DNA of 64,000 bases from Caldilineaceae bacterium (GTDB lineage: Bacteria; Chloroflexota; Anaerolineae; Caldilineales; Caldilineaceae). The position numbers were made by a program, and so were the translations under genes. Under the pieces are notes generated by a model. That model searched no databases. It saw only the letters and a program-made list of their open reading frames with translations, and was not told where the DNA came from. The DNA lies in assembly GCA_958295845.1 (NCBI GenBank), contig OY282376.1, forward strand, positions 1,377,022-1,441,021. The letters run 5' to 3'. Of the stretch, positions 1-8,086 are shown piece after piece; positions within the stretch are counted from its first letter, which is position 1, and the number at the start of each line of letters is the position of its first letter.

Positions 1-103
1 CGGCATCCTCTACCTGCGCATCAATGACGACATCCTCAGCGATAACGACGGCTGGGTCGCCGTCCACATCGACGTAACCGAAACTGAGGACTCAATCCCC
101 TAA
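1..103 (+). CDS. C-terminal fragment of a PA-IL-like (beta-sandwich lectin-type) domain protein
   Basis: The gene starts outside the window. Reading from base 2 gives 33 codons to a TAA at 101-103. The fragment contains G-LYLRINDD--SDN-GW-V-I. This resembles the C-terminal strands of PA-IL-like sugar- and calcium-binding beta-sandwich domains, where an IND...SDN loop is typical. Such domains are usually appended to extracellular or periplasmic proteins. The rest of the protein cannot be seen, so the function is unknown. The frame is open to the window edge, and the stop is followed by a terminator hairpin shared with the convergent gene. Confidence 0.55.
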   Translation, partial: GILYLRINDDILSDNDGWVAVHIDVTETEDSIP

Positions 104-123
104 GAATTAGACACGAACAAGGA

Positions 124-159
124 GAAAAAAAGAGGAGTGAGATCAAGTCTCACTCCTCT
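124..159 (-). terminator. Rho-independent-type terminator between convergent genes
   Basis: A perfect 12-bp inverted repeat (131-142 AGAGGAGTGAGA against 148-159) has a 5-nt loop TCAAG. On its left side is an A7 tract (124-130), which becomes a U tract after the stem when read on the minus strand. It therefore best terminates the minus-strand operon ending with the RraA-like gene at 191. It may also stop the plus-strand gene ending at 103. Confidence 0.85.
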
Positions 160-190
160 CTTCTATTTACCCGTCTTTGCTCTTACCTGC

Positions 191-913
191 TCACTCCTCG
201 TCATCCCCATAGCTGTGCCCGGACATGATCGCCCGCACCTCCGCCGCGCTCGAAGCCTTCTGCATCTGGCCGATGCGTTCCTCTTCATGCGCCAGCAGCT
301 GCTTGACGTTGCGCAGAACATCCTCCATCTTGTCTGCCGGGAACTTGCACGCGCCGTTCTCGTCCATATGCACGATCTCGCCCGGCGCCACGTCCATGCC
401 CCGGACGTGAACCGGCACATTGACAGACTGCACCGCCATGGCTCCATGTCCAGGAGTGACACCGCTCAGCAGATACTGGAAGCCCATCGGCCGGATCTCG
501 TCGATATCCCGCGAAGGCCCGTTCGAAATGCAGCCCACACAGCCCACCGCCTGCATCGCAGCCGTCATATTGCCGCCGGCCAGCCCCACCTTCCCCGCAA
601 TCTCGGGCGGAAACTTTTGCTCCAGGACCAGAATCGTCGGCTTCGGCGACGCGTCCAGCGCCTCCAACACATCCATGAACGAGACCCGCGAATAATTCGG
701 GTCCGGCAGTCCAAAGACGCATGTCACCGCGTATCCGGCCAGCGCGCCCATCTCAGGATACATGCAGCGAATCGTCTCATCCGTATACCAGTTTTCCGTC
801 CACGGGTTGTATAGGCCCAGGCAGAGCGGATCTTCAGGGTAGGTGGCGACAACGTTGGTGATCGACGGCGTATCCACCGTCTTCAGCTCTTCCAGGATCG
901 CTTGGGAATTCAT
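191..913 (-). CDS. RraA-family protein (HMG/CHA aldolase-like)
   Basis: 240 aa. The family (RraA / demethylmenaquinone methyltransferase-like fold) includes class II 4-hydroxy-4-methyl-2-oxoglutarate aldolases and oxaloacetate decarboxylases. The centre carries G-GNM-AAMQA followed by a NGPSRDIDE block. The Arg-Asp pair of that block is the conserved substrate and metal pair of RraA-type aldolases. A second conserved block, PVHVRGMDVAPGEIVHMDENG, contains the expected VxPGD-like turn. ATG at 911-913 is preceded by AAGGAAAA. It is the last gene of a four-gene minus-strand run (RidA, small protein, aminotransferase, this gene). Substrate unknown; a true RNase E regulator is unlikely. Confidence 0.85.
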   Translation of the reverse strand: MNSQAILEELKTVDTPSITNVVATYPEDPLCLGLYNPWTENWYTDETIRCMYPEMGALAGYAVTCVFGLPDPNYSRVSFMDVLEALDASPKPTILVLEQKFPPEIAGKVGLAGGNMTAAMQAVGCVGCISNGPSRDIDEIRPMGFQYLLSGVTPGHGAMAVQSVNVPVHVRGMDVAPGEIVHMDENGACKFPADKMEDVLRNVKQLLAHEEERIGQMQKASSAAEVRAIMSGHSYGDDEE

Positions 914-962
914 CCGCTTTTCCTTGTGTGGTAAGTCTGGGCACTATTCTGATTTGCTGCCA

Positions 963-2174
963 TCACGAGCCATAAGTTTGTATAAATTCGCAGATCCGTT
1001 CCATCGCCGGCTCCAGCACGTCCATCCCCGGCGCGTAACAAATCCGGATCGACCCTTCACCGCCGTTGCCGAACGCGCTGCCCGGCGCAACGGCCACCTG
1101 TTTCTTGCGCAGCAGTTCGAGCGCGAATTCGAAAGAGTCGTTGACGCCGTCAAGCTCCGGAAAAAGATAGAAGGCCCCCTCCGGCTCCGGCAGATTGACC
1201 CCGGGGACTGTCCGCAGCATCCCCGCACAGAAGTCGCGCCGCTCCTGAAACTCCTCCACCATCGCCGCTACGTCGTCCTCCCCGTGCGCAATGGCCGCTT
1301 CACCGCCCCGCTGGATCATCGGCGGCGCGTGCGAAACGATGAACTCGTTCAACTGCGCCGCCTTCTGCACAAAATCCGCTCTGCTCACCATCCAACCCAG
1401 CCGCCAGCCGGTCATGCAATACGTCTTCGAAAAGGAGTTCACTACGATCACCGCGTCTTCACGCGTGCACAGTTTCAGTATCGAAGGCGCAATCTGCCCG
1501 CCAACCGCCTGGCCCCGTTCCCCCTCTGCCGCGCCCTGGCCTCCGTAGTAAATCCGCTCGTAGACCTCATCAGTCAGCAGCCACAGCCCGTGCTGGCGCG
1601 CAAAGTCCAGCAGCATCCTCTGTTCAGCCACCGTCGCCGTCCAGCCAAGCGGGTTGGAGGGCGACGCGTACAACAACAGCCGCGTACGCTGCGACAGCGC
1701 GCGTTCCATGGCCTCCAGGTCCGGCGTAAATCGCTGCCCGGCTCGCGCCATCGGCACCTCTACCGTGCGCCCGCCGAACATCTCCACCATCGCCGAACCG
1801 TTCGGCCAGTTCGGGCTCAGCACGAGCGCCTCATCACCCGGATCGATCACGCACTTGATCGCCAGGTTGAGCGCCTGCACGGCCCCCGAAGTGACCTGGA
1901 TCTCCGGCGGTCCGATCTCTACGCCATGCAGCCTCACGATCAGATTGGCGATCGCATCTCGCAGCGACGGCAGCCCCTGGTTGGGTGAGTAAAACGTCCA
2001 CCCTTCCTGCGCTGCCCTGTTTACCGCCTCGACCACGTAAGGAGGTGTCGGAATCGTCGACTCGCCGAACTGCAGGAATAGCACGTCCTCCATGCCAAAT
2101 GCTACGTCCGCCAGCGCCCGAATACGGGATTCCGGGACGCGCGCGGCCGAGGGCGCGAATGAAGGCGATGACAT
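963..2174 (-). CDS. PLP-dependent class I/II aminotransferase
   Basis: About 403 aa, aspartate-aminotransferase fold type I. Visible motifs are a YSPNQGLPSLRDAI N-terminal substrate region, SNPLGW (the NP-G signature), DEVYERIYYGG, and SFSKTYCMTGWRLGW around the Schiff-base lysine. The reading frame extends to a TTG at 2222 without a ribosome binding site. ATG at 2172-2174 fits the usual family N-terminus (AARVPESRIRALAD...), so it is preferred. It is co-directional with the RidA gene upstream. RidA proteins hydrolyse reactive enamine/imine intermediates released by PLP enzymes, so the pairing is functionally sensible. Amino donor not predictable. Confidence 0.9.
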   Translation of the reverse strand: MSSPSFAPSAARVPESRIRALADVAFGMEDVLFLQFGESTIPTPPYVVEAVNRAAQEGWTFYSPNQGLPSLRDAIANLIVRLHGVEIGPPEIQVTSGAVQALNLAIKCVIDPGDEALVLSPNWPNGSAMVEMFGGRTVEVPMARAGQRFTPDLEAMERALSQRTRLLLYASPSNPLGWTATVAEQRMLLDFARQHGLWLLTDEVYERIYYGGQGAAEGERGQAVGGQIAPSILKLCTREDAVIVVNSFSKTYCMTGWRLGWMVSRADFVQKAAQLNEFIVSHAPPMIQRGGEAAIAHGEDDVAAMVEEFQERRDFCAGMLRTVPGVNLPEPEGAFYLFPELDGVNDSFEFALELLRKKQVAVAPGSAFGNGGEGSIRICYAPGMDVLEPAMERICEFIQTYGS

Positions 2175-2250
2175 GAGGGGAGGGTAGGTCCTTTCCGCAA
2201 CTAAGAAACTTGCATTAACCAAATGAAAATTGCAGCTTAGTTAGAAGCGA

Positions 2251-2544
2251 TCAGTCCTGCAACAGCGCGCGGGCGATCTCTTCCCACTCCTGTGGCAGAG
2301 GCGCCCTGCTGGTCGGCTTCTGGGCGCGGCTGTACCAGTGATCGGCGTTGGGCAGATCGCCTTCAACCCGGTGCAGATAGGCGTGCACCCAGGCCGAACC
2401 GTTGCCATCCGGCTGCCCCTGCAACGCGTCGTGCGCGCCGTCCCAGTCGTCCCCCGCCTCCAGCCACAGCGCCTGCAGCGGCGCGCCAACCTCGGTCGGC
2501 GGGGCTTCGTCAGAAAGGCTTGCTTTGAATTCGTCAAATGTCAT
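2251..2544 (-). CDS. Small conserved-looking hypothetical protein (97 aa)
   Basis: Acidic 97-aa protein, rich in Trp. Its centre reads AWVHAYLHRVEGDLPNADHWYSRA, a helical pattern I have seen in short uncharacterised proteins of several phyla, but I cannot name a function. The ATG at 2542-2544 has an excellent ribosome binding site (GAGGAG, 6 nt upstream). The gene lies 49 nt after the RidA gene and 76 nt before the aminotransferase start, so it belongs to the same transcription unit. No signal peptide or membrane segment. Confidence 0.75.
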   Translation of the reverse strand: MTFDEFKASLSDEAPPTEVGAPLQALWLEAGDDWDGAHDALQGQPDGNGSAWVHAYLHRVEGDLPNADHWYSRAQKPTSRAPLPQEWEEIARALLQD

Positions 2545-2593
2545 TATTCACTCCTCTTGCAATCTGCTGCTTGTCGAAACAGGCGCGCCGCCT

Positions 2594-2974
2594 CTATTCC
2601 GGCACGACCGCGATACAGTCGACTTCGAGCATAATGTTCGGCAACTGGCAGCCGATCGTCGTCCGCGCCGGATACGGCTTGGTGACATACTGCTCGTAGA
2701 CCTCGTTCATTTCGGCGAAGTCGCTCAGGTCGGCCAGATAGACCCCCACTTTGGTCACGTGTTCCCACGACGTGCCCGCAGCCTCCAGCAGGATCGTCAG
2801 ATTGTCGAATACCCGCGTCGCCTGCTCCCGAAACCCGCCCTCGACGCGTTGACCAGTGGCCGGGTCCAGCGGCCCCTGGCCCGCAATGTACGCGACCGGA
2901 CCATCAGCCACGATGCCTTGGGAATAGATTCCCGCGGGCGGTGCCCCTTTCTCAGTGTATACTTCCTTGCGCAT
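2594..2974 (-). CDS. RidA family (YjgF/YER057c/UK114) enamine/imine deaminase-like protein
   Basis: 126 aa, full family length. The C-terminal block YPARTTIGCQLPNIMLEVDCIAV holds the conserved Arg (PART) that binds the substrate carboxylate in RidA and the following Glu. The N-terminal YSQGI and GQGPLDPATG blocks are also typical. Proteins of this type form trimers and hydrolyse 2-aminoacrylate-like intermediates or act in other Rid subfamilies. The ATG at 2972-2974 has GGGAGA upstream. As the first gene of the unit that also contains an aminotransferase, it may protect against imines made by that enzyme. Confidence 0.93.
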   Translation of the reverse strand: MRKEVYTEKGAPPAGIYSQGIVADGPVAYIAGQGPLDPATGQRVEGGFREQATRVFDNLTILLEAAGTSWEHVTKVGVYLADLSDFAEMNEVYEQYVTKPYPARTTIGCQLPNIMLEVDCIAVVPE

Positions 2975-3009
2975 TTCTGATGTCTCCCGTTACCTCTATC
3001 CAGATGGAA

Positions 3010-3038
3010 GGGCAAATAGATGCTACAACGTTGTCAAC
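3010..3038 (-). promoter_or_regulatory. Possible promoter/operator of the RidA-aminotransferase-RraA operon
   Basis: On the minus strand a perfect -35 TTGACA lies at 3038-3033. It overlaps a perfect 10-bp palindrome ACAACGTTGT (3025-3034). The -10 is not convincing (TATTTG at 14 nt spacing, or a poor hexamer at 17). The palindrome over a -35 suggests a repressor site. Confidence 0.35.
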
Positions 3039-3058
3039 CAATCTTTCCTTAGAAAACT

Positions 3059-3325
3059 CTACCGAATCAACCCGTCATATTCGGCCGTGTGTTCCAGTCC
3101 AGAACCAGACCAGACCTTCCTCTCTTTCGACCGCTACTGCCCGATACTTGCGGCCCACTCTGGCAGAATAGATTCTGCCGAGTCTTTCAAGTTCAGTGAA
3201 GGGTGTCTCGGATTTCGCTTCAACATCTCGAAGTTTCTGTCAGCCAAACGCTGGGTAACACGTGGCAGTCTTCGATAGCATTGCCAGAAGGAAGGATTCG
3301 CGAAATGCCTTATAGCTCTCTGCAA
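3059..3325 (-). pseudogene. RelE-like toxin, disrupted by two frameshifts
   Basis: The first 63 codons (TTG start at 3325) encode an N-terminus ending in LADRNFEMLKRNPRHPSLNLK, typical of small RelE/ParE-superfamily toxins. The frame then stops at 3134. Deleting-frame reading recovers LGRIYSARVGRKYRAVAVE and LVWFWTGTH, and a further shift recovers AEYDGLIR followed by TAG at 3059-3061. A 1-nt loss after codon LK plus a 1-nt gain after GTH would explain both breaks. The final stop lies back in the starting frame, giving an intact ancestor of 88 aa. It overlaps the antitoxin end by 16 nt. Two sequencing errors are the alternative. Confidence 0.8.
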
Positions 3326-3516
3326 TTCCCCGCTCGCAGATCGGCGATGGCCTGTTCGGCAAGGTGGTCCAGTTTTCCACTCTTGACATCTTCTTCAAAC
3401 TGCTCATCCCACAACTTTGCTTCAAATTCCTCAAACCATTCCCTGAAACGCGCAAGTTCCTGCGCCGAAAGTTGAGAAACGGCTGCCTGAAGTTCCTGAA
3501 CTGTCTTGGTGTTCAC
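3310..3516 (-). CDS. Type II antitoxin-like protein paired with RelE-like toxin
   Basis: 68 aa from a GTG at 3514-3516. The open frame continues upstream to 3600, but that extension does not look like the family. The sequence is helical and acidic: TVQELQAAVSQLSAQELARFREWFEEFEAKLWDEQFEEDVKSGKLDHLAEQAIADLRAG, ending CREL. This pattern is common in short antitoxins encoded directly before a RelE-like toxin. Here the toxin reading frame starts inside the last codons of this gene. Because the toxin is broken, this antitoxin may be a relic or serve against toxins elsewhere. Confidence 0.75.
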   Translation of the reverse strand: MNTKTVQELQAAVSQLSAQELARFREWFEEFEAKLWDEQFEEDVKSGKLDHLAEQAIADLRAGNCREL

Positions 3517-3614
3517 TTCCGCGCCTTTGAACAGAGTCGCTGCACGATAAATCTTGGGAAATACATAGCATGCTCTTGTTCGATGAAATTCTGTCGTCAC
3601 AGGCCAGATCTATT

Positions 3615-4139
3615 CTATTTTGGCTGTGCCCTCTGTATCCTCGGCGACCACTGACTCTTGATATAGGCCAGCACCGCCCAGATCTCAGTATCGTCAAGCT
3701 GCGCTTCGAAACCGAGCATGTTGCTCCGGTATCCCCTGCCTACGAAGGCCTCCGTCCCGATCTTTGTAATCTCAAACAGCTGCTCGTCCGGGTGATGCCA
3801 GGTGTGGCCGGTCTCATCGTGCGGCGGGGCAGGCAAAAATCCGTTCTCATCCCGTACCTTCCAGTTTGCCTCCCCCTCAAGCTCCGCGCCGTGGCAGGAG
3901 GCGCAATGCTGCTGGTAGAGAATATCCCCCAGCGCCACCAATTGCGTGTTGGAAACGTCCGCCCCCTCTATGGGCCCCTCAACCTGAGGAAGACTGACCT
4001 CGGTCGGCGTTGCAGTAGCTGCCACAATAAGTGCTTCGCCCTGCGGCGCTTGGCCGCCCCCTTCACCCCTGGTCGGCTCGCACGCCACAATGAATAGCGC
4101 CGCCGCCAGGATAAAGAACGACGAAATTCCTCGCATCAT
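3615..4139 (-). CDS. Mono-haem c-type cytochrome lipoprotein
   Basis: 174 aa. The N-terminus is a lipoprotein signal with lipobox LFIVAC (Cys20). A Pro/Thr/Glu-rich spacer follows, and then the haem site CASCH (Cys79-His83). A downstream NMLGF block offers the axial Met, and DTEIWAVLAYIKSQW is the C-terminal helix usual in class I cytochromes c. It is probably anchored outside the membrane and carries electrons. The start has AAGGA 8 nt upstream. The gene lies only 3 nt after the M19 dipeptidase stop, so the two are co-transcribed. Redox partner unknown. Confidence 0.88.
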   Translation of the reverse strand: MMRGISSFFILAAALFIVACEPTRGEGGGQAPQGEALIVAATATPTEVSLPQVEGPIEGADVSNTQLVALGDILYQQHCASCHGAELEGEANWKVRDENGFLPAPPHDETGHTWHHPDEQLFEITKIGTEAFVGRGYRSNMLGFEAQLDDTEIWAVLAYIKSQWSPRIQRAQPK

Positions 4140-4142
4140 CCT

Positions 4143-5213
4143 CTAGTCCTTTAGCGCCTCCCGCAAGAGCCGCAACCAGTTCCCATGACAGATCGCCGCG
4201 ATATCATCCTCCGCGTAACCGTTGCCGCGCAGCAAATCCGGAATCCGCTGCAGATCGGCAATCGTGTCCAGGTCGGCCGGCGACTGCTCGCGACCGAAGC
4301 CGCCGTCAAGATCGGTGCCTATCGCGATGTTGCTGGCATTGCCCGCCAACTCGCAAATGTGATCGATATGGGGCACCATGTCTTCCAGCATAATATCGTA
4401 ATTCCACGACTGGCCGCCCCGCCACTTCGTCGACATCATCCAAACGTCCATCGCCATGCCGACGACCCCGCCGCGTTCGATGATCGCCCGCAGCTGCTCG
4501 TCGCTGAACTGCCGCTGGTGCGGGACGATCGCCCGGCAGTTGTTGTGGCTGGCCAGCACAGGACCATTGTAGATCTCCAGCGCCTGCCAGAAGGACTCAT
4601 CCGACAGATGCGTCAGGTCCAGCATGATCCCCAGCCGCTCCATCTCCTGCAGCAGCGCCGGTCCCATCTCGCCCAATCCCAATTCGGTACCCGTGCCGCC
4701 TGCATAGCGGTTGGGGCCGTAGTGAGACGGGCCGATCGCCCGCAGCCCCGCATTGTACCAGAACTCAACGTGCTCCGGCGTCAGGATCGGATCCGCCCCC
4801 TCCATCGAAAGCACGAAACCGAGCGGCGGCGCCTCGCCTCCTGCATCCTCCCATGCCGTCCACTCACCCCAGTGCCCGTCCAGCTCCGCCCCGGTCGTGA
4901 TAACGCGCACGATCCCCAGTTCCTCCAGGCCCCGGTAATACGCCAGATGGCCTTGGGCCATCGCGCTGGCCTGGGTGGGATGATCATAGTCGATATTCGG
5001 CGTGGGCCGTCCCGTCGACCGCGCGATCGCGGTCGCGAAACTGAGGGCCACTCGGCCTTGCCGCATCTCCGGAAACGCGACCGTACCGTAACCCTGGCCC
5101 TTTCCACTGTTCTTCTGCTCTGTCGTGCGAATCGTATAGACCGAACGCGTCAGGTCCCGGTTGCCCTGCAGCGCGTTCATGGCCAGGTCGAGGTGGGCGT
5201 CAATGATAAGCAT
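4143..5213 (-). CDS. Membrane-type dipeptidase (peptidase family M19)
   Basis: 356 aa from ATG 5211-5213, which has GGAGA 6 nt upstream. The open frame runs back to a TTG at 5234, without support. Zinc ligands of renal dipeptidases are visible in order: DAHLD (His, Asp), SMEGAD (Glu), LDLTHLSD (His) and LASHNNCRA (His). GTDLDGG follows near the end. M19 enzymes cleave dipeptides, including some D-residue and dehydro-dipeptides. No signal peptide, so it is probably cytoplasmic. It precedes the cytochrome c lipoprotein with 3 nt between them. Confidence 0.92.
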   Translation of the reverse strand: MLIIDAHLDLAMNALQGNRDLTRSVYTIRTTEQKNSGKGQGYGTVAFPEMRQGRVALSFATAIARSTGRPTPNIDYDHPTQASAMAQGHLAYYRGLEELGIVRVITTGAELDGHWGEWTAWEDAGGEAPPLGFVLSMEGADPILTPEHVEFWYNAGLRAIGPSHYGPNRYAGGTGTELGLGEMGPALLQEMERLGIMLDLTHLSDESFWQALEIYNGPVLASHNNCRAIVPHQRQFSDEQLRAIIERGGVVGMAMDVWMMSTKWRGGQSWNYDIMLEDMVPHIDHICELAGNASNIAIGTDLDGGFGREQSPADLDTIADLQRIPDLLRGNGYAEDDIAAICHGNWLRLLREALKD

Positions 5214-5455
5214 GGCGTTCTCCGCGGAGTGCAAGTAACTGAACTGCTGAGGCTGATTCAGAAATGGGGCCGGTCTTTCGCACGGCTACGCAAGTTGCGT
5301 GCAAAAGCGTCTCGGGTTCGCGTGCCACAGCCATTTCGCGGCGGAGGCGCGCAACAAGACTCTGGGGGGTAAGAACCCCGCCGCCCTTAACGCCGGACCC
5401 CTTTCGGATACCCAGTCAACTCAGGTCGGCGGGACCTGTAATCTGCGCCAACAAT

Positions 5456-6376
5456 CTACGTCATTACCGGAGTTTGCAACTGCCTCTCGACCTGCAAACT
5501 GGCGCTGTTCAGCACGGTGACACCGTTCTCGCCGCCAACATAGACGCTGCCGGCCACCTCAAGCATGCAAAGCGCCGGCGTGCTGCCTTCAACAGGAGAC
5601 CAGGTCGCGCCGTCCTGCGAGCTCCACAGCTGCGTGTCATCGCTCAGCAACCAGTTGGCCGAACCCCCTCCACCTGCGGAGGCACTCTTCGACCCGTTTG
5701 CCAGGGCAATCAGCGAGTTCACCTGCTCCGGCGCATCTTCCACCGCGTCGAACGAACGGCCGCCGTCTGTCGACCGCCACAATCCGCCCGCCTCGGTACC
5801 GGCCAGTACCAGCCCGCTGCAATGCATGTCGGGCGCCACCGCCACTGTCTGGTAGGCCGCGTCGGCCGATTCGCTGCGCTTCCAACCCAGCCCCGCATTC
5901 GGCGAACGGTAGATGCCCTCCTCCGTCCCCGCAAACACGACCTGCCAGCGGGGCCACGTGTCCTCGTCCATCAGCGGCGCCCAGGCCACCGTCAGAACGG
6001 TCAGGTTGCGCAACCCGAAATTGCTGGGCATCCAGCGCAGACCCCGGTCGCGGCTGCGAAGCACGCCGTCACCCTCGCTGCCCGCCAGAATAACGCCCGA
6101 ATCCTCGTAGTCCGGCGCCGAGGCAAATGTGAGCACAGCCGAATCCGCGCCCTCCTGCCAAGCCGCCTGCCACTGTTCCGCACTGTCCAGAAGATAGGCC
6201 ACGCCAAACGGCGCGCCCCCTGTAAAGATGCGGTCCCCGAGACTACAGGCCGCGGTCAACCTTTCCTGCGGCTGCGGCGTGGGCGTGAGCTCCGCCTCGC
6301 CAACGGCAAACAGGCCGTAGGGACCGGCAGCCCAAATGCTTCCTTCATGTTCAGAAAGAGAGAGAATGATCGACAT
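5456..6376 (-). CDS. Beta-propeller protein with BNR/Asp-box-like repeats
   Basis: 306 aa. Repeated blades carry variants of the Asp-box S-D-G--W (RSRDRGLRW, RSPNAGLGW, RSTDGGRSF, SSQDGATW). Between them are AGT-GG-hydrophobic strands, as in sortilin/photosystem assembly Ycf48-like and sialidase-type propellers. No signal peptide is visible (MSIILSLSEHEGSIWAAGPYGL), so it is likely cytoplasmic. The ATG lies 3 nt after the stop of the divergent chaperonin, so the two are translated from one message. A propeller partner or client adaptor for the chaperonin is an inference from gene order only. Confidence 0.8.
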   Translation of the reverse strand: MSIILSLSEHEGSIWAAGPYGLFAVGEAELTPTPQPQERLTAACSLGDRIFTGGAPFGVAYLLDSAEQWQAAWQEGADSAVLTFASAPDYEDSGVILAGSEGDGVLRSRDRGLRWMPSNFGLRNLTVLTVAWAPLMDEDTWPRWQVVFAGTEEGIYRSPNAGLGWKRSESADAAYQTVAVAPDMHCSGLVLAGTEAGGLWRSTDGGRSFDAVEDAPEQVNSLIALANGSKSASAGGGGSANWLLSDDTQLWSSQDGATWSPVEGSTPALCMLEVAGSVYVGGENGVTVLNSASLQVERQLQTPVMT

Positions 6377-6379
6377 CGT

Positions 6380-8008
6380 TTACGGTTCCATACTTTCTGT
6401 TGGATCGCGGTGAAATACGATCGTGTTGGTGCCCAATGCCATCAATGCGCCGCTGACTGCCGTTTCCAGCACCGCGGTCTGCACGCCAGTGACATCCACC
6501 AGCCCCGTTTCCTGGGCATTGACTAGCTTCTTCTTGACAACATCATACGCGTAGTCCGGCCCAGCCTCTTCCAGGCGAAGGGCCGCCACCGAAGGAGATT
6601 CGATGCCCGCGTTCTGGACTATCTGCAAGAAAGGCGCGCCCAGCGAATCCTTCAACACCTTGACGCCCACGTTCTCTTCGCCGTCCATCTCAAGTGTATC
6701 CAGCGCCCTGCGCGCATGCACAAACGCCGCGCCGCCTCCCGGCACGACGCCGGTCCTGTGAGCCTGCGAAGTGGCAGTCAGCGCCCGCTCCGACAGACCC
6801 GAAACGATATCGCGCTCATGCTTGAGGTTGGTGCCCACCTTCAGCACACCCATGCCGCCGGTGAGCGCAGCCAGGCGGTTGATGATGTCATCGCGTTCCT
6901 CATCATCCACCCGCAGGCCCTCCAGCCGCGCACGAAGCTGGTCGACCGTCTCCCGCATCTCGGCAATGCGGCTCTGGTAGGGCTGCAGCTGCATCATCTT
7001 GCGGTCAACCTGCACCCGCATCGCGTCGCCCAGGTCGGCCTCTTTGGCATTGGCCGCGTACGCATAATAGTTGCGGCCCAGGATATTGGCGCCCGTGAGC
7101 GTCGTCAGGTCGTGAAATGCCATCCGCCTCGGGTCGCCTATCTCCTTCAGCTGGATGCCGAGAATCGAAAGCTTCTTCTTCTCCTCGGTCTGGTTGCGCA
7201 CCATCACATGCAGCGCCTCCTCCTTGATATGGGAGGCAATAATGACAAGGGACTTCTTGCCCATCTTCATCGCCAGCTCGATCAGCGCAACCGTCTCAGC
7301 CGCCTGAGAAAGCGTGTCATCGACGAGGGCAATAGTGGAATCGCCGTAGATGGCCCACTTGCGGATCGGGTCCGTGTAAAGATGGAAACTGGCGATCTCG
7401 GCCTTGTAATTGGCCCCGGCATGGTACTCACGCGCCAGGTACGGAGCCACAAACTTCTCGACCGAGACGCGCGCGTCCGGGCCCAGAAGATAGCTCAACT
7501 CGCCAATCGTTGCCGCCAAATCCCGGTCCTTGACGACCGTCAGAGCCACCACCGAAAGGTCGTCTTCGGTCTCGACCGGCTTCGCCATCTCAGCCAGCTC
7601 CTGGCGTATGGCCGCCGTGGCCGCCTGCAGACCGATTTCCAGCTCCCGGTATCCAATACCGGCCGTCATCATCTTCAAGGCCTGAAGGTAGATCTCCCGC
7701 GTCAACAGGGCCGTAGTCGTACCGCCGTCCCCCACCTGCCCCGCGATCCGCCATACAATGTGACGCATCAGCATCGCGCCCACATCCACCTTCGGGTCGC
7801 CCAGGCTGAGTATACGTCGCACCGCCGTGGCCGCGTCATCCAGCAGCTCCGGCCCTCGCGTGCCGTCCCGCTCATGCACGACGTGCCCGCCAATCGGGCC
7901 GAGCGTCGGCGCCAGCAAATCGGCGATGCTGTTGATGCCGTTGCTCAGACTCTCGTGGGTCTCTTCCGGGCCCGCGACCGCAGCCCTGTAGTTTTTTATG
8001 CGTTCCAA
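6380..8008 (-). CDS. Divergent group I (GroEL-like) chaperonin paralogue
   Basis: 542 aa from a TTG at 8006-8008 with GAGGTG 5 nt upstream. A longer frame to TTG 8080 adds a charged 24-residue tail without a ribosome binding site. The GroEL architecture is complete: TLGPIGG (P-loop-like, GroEL TLGPKGR), LLDDAATAV (GroEL KDGVSVA), GDGGTTTA (GroEL GDGTTTA), an apical domain with KKSLVIIASHIKEEAL and GDPRRM--HDLTTLTG, and GVVPGGGAAF (GroEL GVVAGGGVAL). The catalytic Asp398 of GroEL (VEDALHAT) aligns with Arg408 (SERALTAT), and Asn479 with Asp. The equivalents of Asp52, Asp87 and Asp495 are kept. The C-terminal GGM tail is absent. It sits between threonine synthase and a beta-propeller gene; no groES gene is nearby. 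Confidence 0.88.
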   Translation of the reverse strand: MERIKNYRAAVAGPEETHESLSNGINSIADLLAPTLGPIGGHVVHERDGTRGPELLDDAATAVRRILSLGDPKVDVGAMLMRHIVWRIAGQVGDGGTTTALLTREIYLQALKMMTAGIGYRELEIGLQAATAAIRQELAEMAKPVETEDDLSVVALTVVKDRDLAATIGELSYLLGPDARVSVEKFVAPYLAREYHAGANYKAEIASFHLYTDPIRKWAIYGDSTIALVDDTLSQAAETVALIELAMKMGKKSLVIIASHIKEEALHVMVRNQTEEKKKLSILGIQLKEIGDPRRMAFHDLTTLTGANILGRNYYAYAANAKEADLGDAMRVQVDRKMMQLQPYQSRIAEMRETVDQLRARLEGLRVDDEERDDIINRLAALTGGMGVLKVGTNLKHERDIVSGLSERALTATSQAHRTGVVPGGGAAFVHARRALDTLEMDGEENVGVKVLKDSLGAPFLQIVQNAGIESPSVAALRLEEAGPDYAYDVVKKKLVNAQETGLVDVTGVQTAVLETAVSGALMALGTNTIVFHRDPTESMEP

Positions 8009-8086
8009 CTTGACACCTCGATTATCTTCCTTGTGCTTTGGCTTCGATTCCGATTCGTCTCTTTTCCGAGTCCTTCCCAATCAGAC

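Noticed and set aside
6380..8080. Group II (thermosome/TCP-1) assignment of the chaperonin
   Set aside because: The apical domain and the GVVPGGG, LTGG and PSVAA blocks follow GroEL order, with no built-in lid segment.
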